This document shows positions 17,143 through 26,387 of a DNA stretch of 64,000 nucleotides, piece after piece. Source of the stretch: Eubacteriaceae bacterium (GTDB lineage Bacteria; Bacillota; Clostridia; Lachnospirales; Lachnospiraceae). The position numbers were made by a program, and so were the translations under genes. The stretch covers positions 43,684 to 107,683 of the forward strand of contig CAJSYQ010000008.1 in NCBI GenBank assembly GCA_910574015.1, given 5' to 3'. A model generated the notes under the pieces. The model was not told the DNA's origin, searched no databases, and saw nothing but the letters and a program-made list of their open reading frames with translations. How positions within the stretch are numbered: position 1 is the stretch's first letter; every line of letters begins with the position of its first letter.

Positions 17143-17922
17143 TCAGCCCGAGAGTCTGCCTACCTGGTTCGCAGCCCTGTCTAACATACTGTCATAAGAA
17201 CGGATCACTTTCTGGTTTGCCTCATAGGCTCTTGTGGTGGTAATCAGATCCACCATTTCCTTGATCACATTCACATTGGACTGCTCCGTATATCCCTGCA
17301 GCACCTGGGCCTCCGCTTCTATCATTGTGGCTCCATCCACTGGTTCATACATTGTATCTCCATATTTCGCCAGATAGTCGTAATCCTGAAAATCCGCTAT
17401 CTGCAATGTATCCACTTCCTGTCCGTCTGCGACAATCTGACCTGTGCTGGATATACTTACCTTTTTGGCTGACGGATCGATCACGATATCGCCGCCCTCT
17501 CCCTGCACACGGTTTCCCTCTTTGTCTACGAGAAAGCCATCCTTCGTCAGATGAAATTGTCCGTTCCGGGTATAGCGGGTATGGGTCACTCCATTACTGT
17601 CAACAACGTTGACAGTAAAGAAACCTTTTCCGCTCAAAGTCACATCATATGTATTCCCGGTCTCCCGCAGTGAGCCCTGGGAATAATCGGTGTAAACTTC
17701 CCCAATTTTCACACCCAGACTAAATCTTCCGATCGCCTGATTGTGATACGCCTGAGATCCATCTCTTATTTTGATCCCGAGTACCTGGTCAAAGGCCTGA
17801 CTAGTGACACGTTCGTCCTTATAACCTACGGTATCGGAATTCGCCATGTTATTGGAAATAACATCCAGCCTCTTCTGCTCATTGACCATCCCTGTCCATG
17901 CAGTGTAAAGACCTCTCAGCAT
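17143..17922 (-). CDS. flgF: Flagellar hook-basal body protein FlgF/FlhO-like
   Basis: A 259-residue rod-hook family protein. MLRGLYTAWTGMVNEQKRLD and the VISNNMANSDTVGYK motif open it; GKGFFTVN, YTRNGQFHL and the C-terminal QSNVNVIKEMVDLITTTRAYE follow. The true start is ATG 17920-17922 behind GGAAGG; the frame continues upstream into mbl but that part is not protein-like. It forms a pair with flgG 39 bases later. FlgF/FlgG assignment rests on order and N-terminal wording, not on a tree. Confidence 0.88.
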   Translation of the reverse strand: MLRGLYTAWTGMVNEQKRLDVISNNMANSDTVGYKDERVTSQAFDQVLGIKIRDGSQAYHNQAIGRFSLGVKIGEVYTDYSQGSLRETGNTYDVTLSGKGFFTVNVVDSNGVTHTRYTRNGQFHLTKDGFLVDKEGNRVQGEGGDIVIDPSAKKVSISSTGQIVADGQEVDTLQIADFQDYDYLAKYGDTMYEPVDGATMIEAEAQVLQGYTEQSNVNVIKEMVDLITTTRAYEANQKVIRSYDSMLDRAANQVGRLSG

Positions 17923-17962
17923 ACCATACCTTCCTTTCTTTTTGTAATATATCCCACGGTCC

Positions 17963-18964
17963 TTATGTTTCCTCCGGACCGTTCGCTGTGCCACTGAGGA
18001 ATTCGACATATTTGCCGGTTCCAATGGCTACTGCTGTCATTGGTTCTTCTGCTGTCATCGTTGTAATGCCGGTCTTGGATTCAATAAGCTCCTCAAGGCC
18101 ATACAGCAGGCTTCCGCCTCCCGTCAGCACGATGCCCCGGTCTGCGATATCGGCAGCCAGTTCCGGGGGCGTTTTTTCCAGCACGCTGTGCACCGCCTCA
18201 ACGATCTGTGAAGTCGTGTCCTTCAGAGCCTCTTCCGTCTCTTCCGAGGTAACGGTGATCGTTTTGGGAAGCCCCGTAACCAGATTCCGCCCGCGCACAT
18301 CCACAGATACACTCTCTGGCCGCGGATAAGCGGATCCGATCCGGATCTTAATGTCCTCTGCTGTTCTCTCACCGATCAGCAGATTGTGTTTCTTTCTCAT
18401 ATATCTGACAATGGCGTCATCAAAGTCGTCACCTGCGATCTTGATCGAGGTGCTGACTACCGTCCCCCCAAGAGAGATTACGGCAATATCTGATGTTCCG
18501 CCTCCTATATCCACTATCATATTGCCGCATGGCCTGGCAATATCAATCCCTGCGCCGATCGCCGCTGCGATGGGCTCCTCAATTATCTTTACATCCCGTG
18601 CTCCCGCCTGAAAAGCAGCATCCTCTACTGCCTTACGCTCTACCTCTGTGACCTGGCTCGGTACACAGATACTGATCAGTGGCTTGCGAAATCTCTGTTT
18701 TCCCACCGCTTTTTGAATAAAATATTTGAGCATCTTCTCTGTCACGGTATAATCGGATATCACACCCTGACGGAGAGGACGGACCGCTACGATATTGCCC
18801 GGTGTACGTCCGAGCATAAGACGCGCTTCTTCACCGATCGCTTTGATCCTGTTGGTATCCCTGTCGAAAGCAACCACACTGGGCTCTTTCAGGACCACGC
18901 CTTTTCCCTTTACATACACCAGGATACTTGCCGTACCCAGATCTATTCCAATATCAAAAGCCAC
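17963..18964 (-). CDS. mbl: MreB-like cell-shape actin Mbl
   Basis: A 333-residue bacterial actin. It has the phosphate-1 loop GIDLGTASILVYVKGKG, the phosphate-2 segment MIVDIGGGTSDIAVISLGG, connect motifs and the adenosine loop LTGGGSLLYGLEELI. Such filaments guide side-wall synthesis under the membrane. It is called Mbl rather than MreB because it is followed by flgF-flgG as in B. subtilis (mbl-flhO-flhP) and not by mreC-mreD. Starts with GTG 18962-18964, GGAG nine bases before. Confidence 0.85.
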   Translation of the reverse strand: MAFDIGIDLGTASILVYVKGKGVVLKEPSVVAFDRDTNRIKAIGEEARLMLGRTPGNIVAVRPLRQGVISDYTVTEKMLKYFIQKAVGKQRFRKPLISICVPSQVTEVERKAVEDAAFQAGARDVKIIEEPIAAAIGAGIDIARPCGNMIVDIGGGTSDIAVISLGGTVVSTSIKIAGDDFDDAIVRYMRKKHNLLIGERTAEDIKIRIGSAYPRPESVSVDVRGRNLVTGLPKTITVTSEETEEALKDTTSQIVEAVHSVLEKTPPELAADIADRGIVLTGGGSLLYGLEELIESKTGITTMTAEEPMTAVAIGTGKYVEFLSGTANGPEET

Positions 18965-19084
18965 GATACTAATCTCCTTTCTCTATCTCCTGTACATTAT
19001 TCCCAATTTAGCATACACATACTCTTATTATAAACTCATTTTCTAATATTTCAAAGTCTTTTTTCAAAAATATTTCTCTGATGC

Positions 19085-20479
19085 CTATTCGTTGTCATAC
19101 GCCGCCTGAAGCATAATGGCGCATTCCACACGCTTGCGCTGCAGTTCACAGCCCGTCTCGTACGGCTTATTGATATCCCCATGGCAGTGGTAGGCATTTG
19201 CCGCACACCCGCCGCTGCAATAAAATCTGGCAAAACAATTCCTGCATTCTTCCTTTGCGTATACATTACACAATTTAAAGGTATCCCGCATTTCGGCATT
19301 CTGGATCCCCTCATCCACGCTGCCAAGGCAGAATTTCTCTTCTCCTACGAACTGATGGCATGGATACAGGTCCCCCCAGGGCGTCACAGCCAGATACTCC
19401 GTACCGGAACCGCATCCCGACAGTCTCTTGTACACACAGGGGCCTCCACTGAGGTCGATCATATAATGGAAGAAATTGAATCCCTTCCCTTCCTTCCGGC
19501 GGCGAAGCATCTCCTTTGCCAGTTCATCATATCCCTGGCAGATCACTGGGATGTCTTCCTCACGGATGGCATAAGGCTCCTCCGGCCCCGCCACTACAGG
19601 CTCCACCGAGATCTGTTTAAATCCCGCATCGGCAAGGCTCAGGACATCCTTTACAAAGTCCAGATTGTAGTGGGTAAATGTTCCTCTCACATAATAGCGC
19701 GCCTGACCGCGGGACTCCGCCACCTTCTTAAACTTATCCAGGATCAGGTCATAGCTTCCGCTTCCATTCTTAAAGGGCCGCATATGATCGTGGACGTCCT
19801 TCCGGCCGTCAATGCTGAGAACGATATTATCCATCTCCTGGTTGGCGAACTCTATCACCTCGTCATCCAGCAGAACCCCGTTGGTCGTCAGGGTAAAGCG
19901 GAAATGTTTGTCTTTCTCCTTCTCGATCCCGCGTCCATATGCCACCAGACGTTTCACTACATCAAAATTTAAAAGCGGCTCTCCCCCAAAGAAATCCACC
20001 TCCAGATTCCGCCGGCTGCCGGAATTTGCAACAAGGAAATCCAGTGCCTTCTTTCCCACTTCAAAGCTCATCAGGGAGCGGTCGCCCTTGTATTCCCCCT
20101 CTCCGGCGAAGCAGTACCGGCAGGCAAGGTTGCAGTCGTGGGCGATATGGAGACAGAGGGCCTTCACCACAGTCTGGCGTTTCCGGAAATCAATGACGCC
20201 GTCCCGGTAGGTATCCCCGGAAAACAGAGTGCCGTTGTCCTCCAGCTCCTTCAGGTCCGAAAAAATCTCCCTCATCTCCCGTTCATCAATTCCCTGTGTT
20301 GCATATTTTTCAATTATATTTTCAGAGATCTCCCGGAATCTCTCCTCGTCATATCTATGTTCATCATTTTCATCCATCTGTGCCAATGTATCATATACTA
20401 CATCGTCCACCACATGGACCGATCCGCTGTTGACATCTAATACAATATTATATCCGTTGTTTTTAAATTGATGTATCAT
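19085..20479 (-). CDS. scfB: SCIFF peptide maturase, radical SAM/SPASM
   Basis: A 464-residue thioether-forming maturase. An N-terminal RiPP recognition domain (residues 1-90) binds the leader of ScfA. The radical SAM cluster motif is C116-x3-C120-x2-C123 (CNLACRYC), followed by FGGEPLL. The C-terminal SPASM region has many Cys (CGSGTEYLAV, CHQF, CRNCFARFYCSGGCAAN) for two auxiliary clusters. It would link the six Cys of ScfA to alpha carbons of nearby residues. ScfA lies 176 bases upstream on the same strand, with hairpins between. Ribosome site GGAGGAAAC. The match to the known SCIFF pair is strong. Confidence 0.96.
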   Translation of the reverse strand: MIHQFKNNGYNIVLDVNSGSVHVVDDVVYDTLAQMDENDEHRYDEERFREISENIIEKYATQGIDEREMREIFSDLKELEDNGTLFSGDTYRDGVIDFRKRQTVVKALCLHIAHDCNLACRYCFAGEGEYKGDRSLMSFEVGKKALDFLVANSGSRRNLEVDFFGGEPLLNFDVVKRLVAYGRGIEKEKDKHFRFTLTTNGVLLDDEVIEFANQEMDNIVLSIDGRKDVHDHMRPFKNGSGSYDLILDKFKKVAESRGQARYYVRGTFTHYNLDFVKDVLSLADAGFKQISVEPVVAGPEEPYAIREEDIPVICQGYDELAKEMLRRRKEGKGFNFFHYMIDLSGGPCVYKRLSGCGSGTEYLAVTPWGDLYPCHQFVGEEKFCLGSVDEGIQNAEMRDTFKLCNVYAKEECRNCFARFYCSGGCAANAYHCHGDINKPYETGCELQRKRVECAIMLQAAYDNE

Positions 20480-20577
20480 GTTTCCTCCACATGTGTGCGT
20501 TTGACGCGCACCTTGCGGCGGCGCCAGGCCGCACCCTGACGGAACAGGGCCGGACCGGCGCCGCCGGACTGAATCTT

Positions 20578-20617
20578 CCTGGAATATTTCCAGGGAACAT
20601 CTTCAGAAAATGTTCCC
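20578..20617 (-). promoter_or_regulatory. Overlapping hairpins between scfA and scfB
   Basis: CCTGGAA/TTCCAGG (20578-20594) and GGGAACAT/ATGTTCCC (20593-20617) share two G bases, so they cannot both be complete. No T-run follows. They are likely to stabilise the scfA message or lower scfB expression. A very GC-rich hairpin block (20513-20565) lies next to them. Confidence 0.5.
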
Positions 20618-20655
20618 CGGCCAGTCTTTTACGCTCTGGTTATGGTCGGATCCCA

Positions 20656-20805
20656 TCACACGGCCGTGCTGTGTTCACAGCTCTGGTTACCTACCGTGCA
20701 GGATGTCTTGCAGGCAGACTGACAGGACGTCTGGCACTCGCCGCAGCCGCCTTTTTTCATAGATTCTTTCAGATTTTTCGTCGTCAGGGTCTTAATTCTT
20801 TTCAT
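20656..20805 (-). CDS. scfA: SCIFF ribosomal peptide precursor
   Basis: A 49-residue gene missed by length cut-offs. The leader begins MKRIKTLTTKNLKES, then a core KKGGCGECQTSCQSACKTSC with Cys at 21, 24, 28, 32, 36 and 43: six Cys in about 23 residues, the defining feature of SCIFF. The known role of the mature thioether peptide is not settled. Ribosome site AAAGGAC eight bases before ATG 20803-20805. Promoter at 20862-20890; maturase gene scfB downstream. The last residues (SCEHSTAV) extend beyond the usual end. Confidence 0.95.
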   Translation of the reverse strand: MKRIKTLTTKNLKESMKKGGCGECQTSCQSACKTSCTVGNQSCEHSTAV

Positions 20806-20861
20806 AATAAATGTCCTTTCTGCGGAATCTCTTCCAGCTTTTTACTCGATAAGTATTTACT

Positions 20862-20890
20862 ATCATAGCACAACACAGACCAATTTTCAA
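20862..20890 (-). promoter_or_regulatory. Sigma-A type promoter for scfA
   Basis: Minus strand TTGAAA (20885-20890), 17-base spacer, TATGAT (20862-20867), about 57 bases upstream of scfA. Confidence 0.7.
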
Positions 20891-20920
20891 CATAAGATTA
20901 CCGGATCCTGGCTTTTTGTC

Positions 20921-22726
20921 TTATTTCTCAGCTGCCGCCAAACGATTGATTGTAAATCCGATGCCAAGCAGCGCCCAGTACAGCGGAGCCACCGTGATGG
21001 TGGCATCGTTGGCCAGCCCTGCCACCATATAGCCTGTGATCCCGAGAAATACGCAGATTCCCATATTCGGCAGAAAGCCTTTCCTGCCTCTGGCAAAATA
21101 GAGCCGGAAGGTGCCCACGGCATACAGCAGAAAGATGCCCAGCATGCCCAGCAGGGCAATCAGTCCATTCTGAACCCATACCTGCAGATACATATTATGC
21201 GGTTTGGACATAATCTGTGCCTCAAAACCATTATTTCTCTTGCCGACGTAATCATGATTCGGAAACTCATAGACAAAGTTATCCGCCCCGGCTCCCACCA
21301 GTATGTGCTTCGGCAGCAGCGGAAATGTGCGGGACCAAATATAACCTCGCCCATTGGCAAGAGACATATTGTTTTCAAATCCGAAATGCGGAATCTCCTG
21401 TAATTCATCCAGCTTGCCAAAGATGTTCTGATAGATCAGCTGGTCCTTTCTCCACAGAAAACTCCAGCTGTCGCCTCCGCCGCTGACGATCAGCATTGGA
21501 TACGTCTTCCCCTCATGCTCCGCCGAAGCCTGAGAGAAATGCAGCGTCTCATTGTCCTTCAGAGTCAGTACCATGGTATGAGAGACATCGTTTTTCTCCA
21601 CCGCCTGATACTTCTGCCCGTCCTGCACCTCATAGAGAAAACCATCCTTATAGGAGACCCCGATCTCCGTCTCACCACCGGCGTTTGTCCTGACCACCAG
21701 CTTCCCATCCCTGACAAATATCTCTTCGATCATATGGGTCCCCTGTGCCATGGTGGTCTGGGTCAGCCGGTTCCACATTTTGTCAAGAAAGGCCGGCCTC
21801 ACCGCTATCAGGAGGACAGCGGCAGCCACCAGCCCTCCGAGAACGGGAATACCAATCCTGGGCTTCTTAGCCAGCACAGGCACACAGAATACGGCCAGCA
21901 TAACCAGCGATGCCCCGAGACCGATAAAGCCGGTAAAGGAGAGGGAGAAATAGAGGGATACCAGCGTGACCACCACAGCCAGCGATGCCACGGCCTTCAG
22001 CCAGATCCTTTTCGACCAGATCACCAGTCCTGCCATCACCGGCAGCACGAGAGCAGCATAGGAGCCGATATAGTTAGGATTATAGAGAGTAGAATACACC
22101 ATTCCCTCTTCAAAGTTCAGACTCACCTTCACCTTCAGTACAGAAGCTTCCAGCGAAGTGAGGATGGCGTGCATCCAGCCGCTTTTCATATAGTCATATC
22201 CCGCCGCCTGAAATGCTCCCAGGACGCCTACGATAAGAGCTCCCAGGGCAAAGGCTCCCAGGAGGATATAAATCTCCTCCTCATGGTGCAGAAAAGCATA
22301 GGTGAAGAGGAAGATTACGGCATAGGAAAAGAGAACCACGAATCCTTCCCACTGCTCATAGCCTCCCCAGAACGCCTCCCCCGGGCTGTAGGCGAAAAGG
22401 ACCGATACCAGAGAAAACGCCACAAAGCATCCCAGGCAGATCATGACGAAACGGGAGTTGTCATCCCGGAATACGGTTTCCTTCTTACTATAGAGATACC
22501 CGCCTGCCATACAGGCAAGAACCACCCCGATCACAAGCAGAAGCCGGGATTTATAGTATAAGAAGAAATCGTAGACCGTACCGGCCTGGGAAAACCACGG
22601 CTGGCTCTGCAGACCGCTGTCATATTTATGGATAATACAGACCAGAGGAACCACCGCCAGCACAAGAATAACCGGCAGCAGCGTCCCCATGGTCTTTCTT
22701 TCTCTTATGGTTTCCTTTGTCTTCAT
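20921..22726 (-). CDS. O-antigen ligase/polymerase-like membrane protein
   Basis: About 601 residues with around ten membrane segments and one large extracellular loop. The loop (about 330-480) is rich in beta-type sequence, and PHNMYLQVWVQNGLIALLG marks the Wzy_C/WaaL motif where glycan is transferred. In a Gram-positive cell such a protein would join or polymerise a surface glycan or glycosylate proteins; the substrate is unknown. The start is set at ATG 22726, behind AAGG, rather than the first ATG at 22741, whose ribosome site is too close. It follows the patatin gene by 22 bases in one transcription unit. Confidence 0.75.
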   Translation of the reverse strand: MKTKETIRERKTMGTLLPVILVLAVVPLVCIIHKYDSGLQSQPWFSQAGTVYDFFLYYKSRLLLVIGVVLACMAGGYLYSKKETVFRDDNSRFVMICLGCFVAFSLVSVLFAYSPGEAFWGGYEQWEGFVVLFSYAVIFLFTYAFLHHEEEIYILLGAFALGALIVGVLGAFQAAGYDYMKSGWMHAILTSLEASVLKVKVSLNFEEGMVYSTLYNPNYIGSYAALVLPVMAGLVIWSKRIWLKAVASLAVVVTLVSLYFSLSFTGFIGLGASLVMLAVFCVPVLAKKPRIGIPVLGGLVAAAVLLIAVRPAFLDKMWNRLTQTTMAQGTHMIEEIFVRDGKLVVRTNAGGETEIGVSYKDGFLYEVQDGQKYQAVEKNDVSHTMVLTLKDNETLHFSQASAEHEGKTYPMLIVSGGGDSWSFLWRKDQLIYQNIFGKLDELQEIPHFGFENNMSLANGRGYIWSRTFPLLPKHILVGAGADNFVYEFPNHDYVGKRNNGFEAQIMSKPHNMYLQVWVQNGLIALLGMLGIFLLYAVGTFRLYFARGRKGFLPNMGICVFLGITGYMVAGLANDATITVAPLYWALLGIGFTINRLAAAEK

Positions 22727-22747
22727 CGGTTTCCTTACCATCCCTTC

Positions 22748-23593
22748 TCACTGATCCAATCCAATAAATTTTCTGATCTTCTTCATTTTTTCTTTCGCCA
22801 TGCGGAAACCGTGCCAGTAGGACATCTCCAAGCGCCGGACATCACTCTCAAAGCTGTTCAGCTTATGATTCGGGCAGATCACCATGGCCTTTCCCTCCCC
22901 TGCCAGCTTGTGGCAGAACTCCACGGTCTCATTATACAGCTCCGGCCGGCCCAGGATAGCTCTCTTCAGTCTGGGATACTTGTGTCCCAGCATGCGCGCC
23001 CCCATCTTGTCATATTTGCCAAGTCGTTTCACAAACCCACGGGGCTGTGTCAAAATAACCAGCAGCTTATCGCAGCCGTCCTCCAGCGCCTTGCGAACCG
23101 GTATGGGGTCGGCTATTCCGCCGTCGTAATATTTTTCCCCATCCATCTCAATCGCCGGAAAGAACATGGGCAGGGCGCATGTGGCCCGGAGCATGGTAAA
23201 TTTGTCGTCCATCTCCATGGCATCCCTGTACTCCGGCTCTCCAGTAGCGGCATTCGTCACTCCCACCAGGCACTTTCCCTTGTAGGAGAAAAAGGTTTCC
23301 TTGTCAAAGGGCACCAGCTTGTTCGGAATCTCATTGTAGATAAAATCCAGTCCAAATAAGCTCCGCTCCCTGCGGTAATTCCCCCGGCTCATATATCGTT
23401 TGTCATTCCTGTACTTCTGTACGATCTCCAGATTGCGCTGAGGCTGTCTGGAGATATAAGATACCCCGTCCGCGATCCCCGCCGACACCCCAATACAGTA
23501 TGGGAGTAAGATATTCTCGGACAAAAGCGCATCCAAAACCCCTGAACTAAATACCGGGCGGAATGTTCCACCCTCCAAAACAATTCCTGTCAC
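22748..23593 (-). CDS. Patatin-like phospholipase
   Basis: A 281-residue lipid acyl hydrolase of the bacterial patatin type (YjjU/RssA-like). The oxyanion segment is LEGGTFRPVF, the nucleophile Ser is in GVSAG, and the Asp of the Ser-Asp dyad is in YYDGGIADP. No signal peptide or membrane span, so cytosolic or membrane-peripheral. Upstream of the O-antigen-ligase-like gene and close enough for one mRNA. The G-G-T near the start (normally a GGG stretch) is as in the YjjU subgroup. Confidence 0.9.
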   Translation of the reverse strand: MTGIVLEGGTFRPVFSSGVLDALLSENILLPYCIGVSAGIADGVSYISRQPQRNLEIVQKYRNDKRYMSRGNYRRERSLFGLDFIYNEIPNKLVPFDKETFFSYKGKCLVGVTNAATGEPEYRDAMEMDDKFTMLRATCALPMFFPAIEMDGEKYYDGGIADPIPVRKALEDGCDKLLVILTQPRGFVKRLGKYDKMGARMLGHKYPRLKRAILGRPELYNETVEFCHKLAGEGKAMVICPNHKLNSFESDVRRLEMSYWHGFRMAKEKMKKIRKFIGLDQ

Positions 23594-23645
23594 CTGTGCA
23601 GCTCCTTTCTATCTCCGATCCGGCATACGCCGGATTTGTATCCCT

Positions 23646-23681
23646 GCTCAACGGCGGGTCCCCATAGGCGCCGTTGTGCTA
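23646..23681. repeat. Short hairpin repeat copy A
   Basis: GCTCAACGGCG pairs with CGCCGTTGTGC around the loop GGTCCCCATAGG. Sequence and order match the copy at 29033-29074 on the opposite strand. It lies between the patatin gene and the L,D-transpeptidase stop. Confidence 0.5.
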
Positions 23682-24395
23682 AGTATAGCATTTCCCCCCG
23701 GGAAAATCAATTACCATATAACAGTCTGTCCCCATATTTTGTAGAAGCCAGACCATCATTTCCCGTGGGACGGATACACACCCCGCCGTGGGACGCCCCT
23801 CCTCGCAGTGAAGAAAAATTCCTGACCCCCGCCCCGGCACCCTTTCCTTGTTGTAATCTGTGGCCAGCCCATAACAATAAGCCCTTCCCATATCTGCCAT
23901 ATGCTCCGCCGACCTCCAGTCCACCGGAACGTCCCTGCAGCTTACGATCCGGTTATAGTACCCTGATGCCGCATCATCTACAAGATAGTGGCTGGCATCC
24001 ATGCGCCGGTACGGAAACTGCGTCCCGGGACTGGGGCAGGTGCCGAAGGCATAAAGAAATGACAGGCGCCCCACCGGGGTCCTGCCGTCTCCCTCTTCTC
24101 TCTTGCCATATCCGTTCCGCCCGGCCCAGCCTGTACATTCCCTTCTGGTCTTCCAGATGCCGGTTTCCTTCTCCTGGAAAGCGACCTGTACCCGGGAATC
24201 CTTTACAGCGGTTACTGCGATCCTCTGGACCGGTTCTTCGCTTACCTCGTCAATATGCTCCATAGGCCATACCCATCCTTCTTTTTGTTCCAGTATATGA
24301 AGCTGTCGGACTTTGATGCCCCTGCTGCGCCGGCGGGTCAGCCCCGTATTGCCCACCGCAGTTTGGCCGGCCTGGCACGCCCATTCCTGGAACAT
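23679..24395 (-). CDS. L,D-transpeptidase (YkuD) family protein
   Basis: Up to 238 residues; the catalytic region (about 110-238) has KREEGDGRTPVGRLSF, an H-Y-x-V segment, GIFLHCEEGRPTAGCVSVP with the reactive Cys, matching the H-x-G-C pattern of YkuD. Such enzymes form 3-3 peptide cross-links or act as carboxypeptidases. No signal peptide is visible. The start is uncertain: ATG 24395 overlaps the last 58 bases of rsmH; ATG 24263 (MEHIDEV) is the next choice, with AAGGA 12 bases upstream. Immediately follows rsmH. Confidence 0.75.
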   Translation of the reverse strand: MFQEWACQAGQTAVGNTGLTRRRSRGIKVRQLHILEQKEGWVWPMEHIDEVSEEPVQRIAVTAVKDSRVQVAFQEKETGIWKTRRECTGWAGRNGYGKREEGDGRTPVGRLSFLYAFGTCPSPGTQFPYRRMDASHYLVDDAASGYYNRIVSCRDVPVDWRSAEHMADMGRAYCYGLATDYNKERVPGRGSGIFLHCEEGRPTAGCVSVPREMMVWLLQNMGTDCYMVIDFPGGKCYT

Positions 24396-25402
24396 TCCCC
24401 GGCGGTGGGCCGGATCACATCCCGTGCAGTCTCCTGGTACACACCTGCACCGGCCAGCTGCTTGAAGGACCTCTTCACCATTCTGTCCTCTCCAGAATGA
24501 AACGTAAGCACTGCCGCCCGTCCACCTGGCTTAAGGACTGCAGGGAGCTTTGAGAGAAAGGCGTCCAGAACCTCAAATTCACTGTTTACATCAATACGGA
24601 CCGCCTGAAAGACCCGCTGGCATGTCTTTCTCTCTGCCTCCTCCCTCTCCCCCGCCGGCAATCCCGAAAGAACCTGTCTCACGATCTGCCGGAGTGACGC
24701 TGTAGTCTCCATGGCATTTCCCCTCTTCTGTTCTCTGCTGATGGCAGCAGCGATCTGAGCCGCATAGGGTTCGTCGGCATTTTCCACAAGCATTCCCTGG
24801 ATCTCCTCCTTTGAGAGCTCCTTCAGCCTCTCGGAGGCTGGAATGCCCTTTTGTGGATTCAGCCGGAGATCCAGAGGCCCGTCCGTCTTATAGGAAAATC
24901 CCCTCTCGGGATTGTCGATCTGCATGGATGATACTCCCAGATCGGCCAGGACAAAATCAAAGAGTCCTGCCTCTTCCGCCACCTTGTCGATCTCTGCAAA
25001 GTTCATCTGCTTCACGGTAAGGATATTTTCATCGTACCCAGCCTGTCTCAGCCGTTCCTTCGTCTTGGCAGATTCAATGGGATCCACATCGAGAGCGTAA
25101 ATATGTCCCTCCCCCTGCAGACATTCCAGCAGCTTCCTTGTGTGCCCGCCATACCCCAGCGTAGCATCCAGTCCCTGCTGCCCCGGCTGTATCTGCAGAA
25201 AATCCAGAATTTCTTTTACCATTATGGGAATGTGCATCCCGGCCGGCGTACTGCCCTTACGGATCACCTTCTCTACCGTGTCTGCATATCTCTCGGGATC
25301 CAGTTCCTTATACTTCTCTTCATACCGGCGCGGATGCGTCCCCTTATACCGCGGCCTCCTCCTGTGGGGCTCGTTTCCCTTCCCCTCTCTTTCGTCGTTC
25401 AT
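24338..25402 (-). CDS. rsmH: 16S rRNA m4C1402 methyltransferase RsmH, with N-terminal extension
   Basis: A 354-residue SAM-dependent methyltransferase acting on C1402 of 16S rRNA. Conserved part starts at residue ~55, MHIPIMVKEILD, followed by DATLGYGGHTRKLLE, the ADLGVSSMQID motif, D-x-RLNP and LTFHSGEDRMVKRSFK. The first 54 residues are a basic extension (HRRRPRYKGTHPRRYEEKYK) absent in typical RsmH (about 310 residues). It is not in a division/cell-wall (dcw) cluster here, so a second rsmH may exist elsewhere in the genome. Start behind GGAAGGA. Confidence 0.9.
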   Translation of the reverse strand: MNDEREGKGNEPHRRRPRYKGTHPRRYEEKYKELDPERYADTVEKVIRKGSTPAGMHIPIMVKEILDFLQIQPGQQGLDATLGYGGHTRKLLECLQGEGHIYALDVDPIESAKTKERLRQAGYDENILTVKQMNFAEIDKVAEEAGLFDFVLADLGVSSMQIDNPERGFSYKTDGPLDLRLNPQKGIPASERLKELSKEEIQGMLVENADEPYAAQIAAAISREQKRGNAMETTASLRQIVRQVLSGLPAGEREEAERKTCQRVFQAVRIDVNSEFEVLDAFLSKLPAVLKPGGRAAVLTFHSGEDRMVKRSFKQLAGAGVYQETARDVIRPTAGECSRNGRARPAKLRWAIRG

Positions 25403-25564
25403 TCCTTCCGTCGCTCCTCTTCTCGCTTATTTGATATCATTTTATTCGAAAAGCCTCCCCTCGTCAAGTTCCGGCAATCGGCAGACCGGGTCCGAAATCA
25501 TTAAACAAATCCCTGGAAATTCCGATATATACAATACAGATATCAGGAAGGGAGAGAACCCTCT

Positions 25565-26353
25565 ATGAGTTTGATGATCCATCCAAATAAACCAATATAT
25601 GATCCCGATGCAGACAAGAAAACCGCCGCAGTTAAAAACGGCACCATCTATGCAGGTCCCCAAAAAGAAGCAGGGACATACATACCCGGCGGCAGGCTTG
25701 CAGCAGCCCAGAAGAAATCCATGAAGATGATCCTGGATCAGTTCCACCGGGACACCGCCCTGGATCAGGGCCTCAAAGACCGGTCGGCACACCAGGATGA
25801 TTTAAAGCAGCAGATCCTGGATAACCAGAAGGAGATAGCAGAAATCAATGAATCCATCGCCTCATACAGAGAAGAATTCAGGATAACGGACGAGACACCG
25901 AAAGAAGACTACCCAGACCAGCTGAAACAGGTTCTGTCGGATCTGGAAACCCGGAGATCCCTCTGCCAGAAAGAACTGGATCCGGACAACCCTGAGAATC
26001 TATATCGTCAGGAACGCAGGGAACAATACATGATCTCTGACATTAAATTGGCGCGCCTCAAAGACGATCCGATGTATGACACCCAGAAAGATGCGGCGGA
26101 TATCATGAATTCTGCGCTGGATTCCTCTGTCCGGGAATTTATCAATGAGGCCAGAAAGCAAGCAGATGACCGGGCCGAAGCGATAAAGGAGGAGTCCAGG
26201 GCGCAAAAATCCGAAGAAGAGAAGACGGAAGAGGAACTGCTGACGGCAGACAGAGAGGCAGAAAAGAAACAGACAGAGTTAAAGAAATTCATTGAGGAAC
26301 AGCATATGATCGACGAAGACGCCCTTGGGATCGCGGTAGACCAGCGGCTCTGA
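25565..26353 (+). CDS. Coiled-coil protein of unknown function
   Basis: A 262-residue, very hydrophilic protein. It has no signal, no membrane span and a single Cys. After a Gly/Pro N terminus (MIHPNKPIYDPDAD) nearly all is Glu/Lys/Asp/Gln-rich helix with predicted coiled coil (about 50-120 and 190-250; EAIKEESRAQKSEEEKTEEE). GGGAGAG sits upstream of the ATG and a terminator follows, so it is a monocistronic real gene. I do not recognise the family. It is divergent from rsmH. Confidence 0.6.
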   Translation: MSLMIHPNKPIYDPDADKKTAAVKNGTIYAGPQKEAGTYIPGGRLAAAQKKSMKMILDQFHRDTALDQGLKDRSAHQDDLKQQILDNQKEIAEINESIASYREEFRITDETPKEDYPDQLKQVLSDLETRRSLCQKELDPDNPENLYRQERREQYMISDIKLARLKDDPMYDTQKDAADIMNSALDSSVREFINEARKQADDRAEAIKEESRAQKSEEEKTEEELLTADREAEKKQTELKKFIEEQHMIDEDALGIAVDQRL

Positions 26354-26387
26354 CTTTCCAGAATAATATAAGAAAGAAAAAACTACA

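Noticed and set aside
21515..22561. 348-codon plus-strand frame opposite the O-antigen-ligase-like gene
   Set aside because: Product is His/Gln/Arg-rich without any fold signature; the opposite strand has clear membrane segments.
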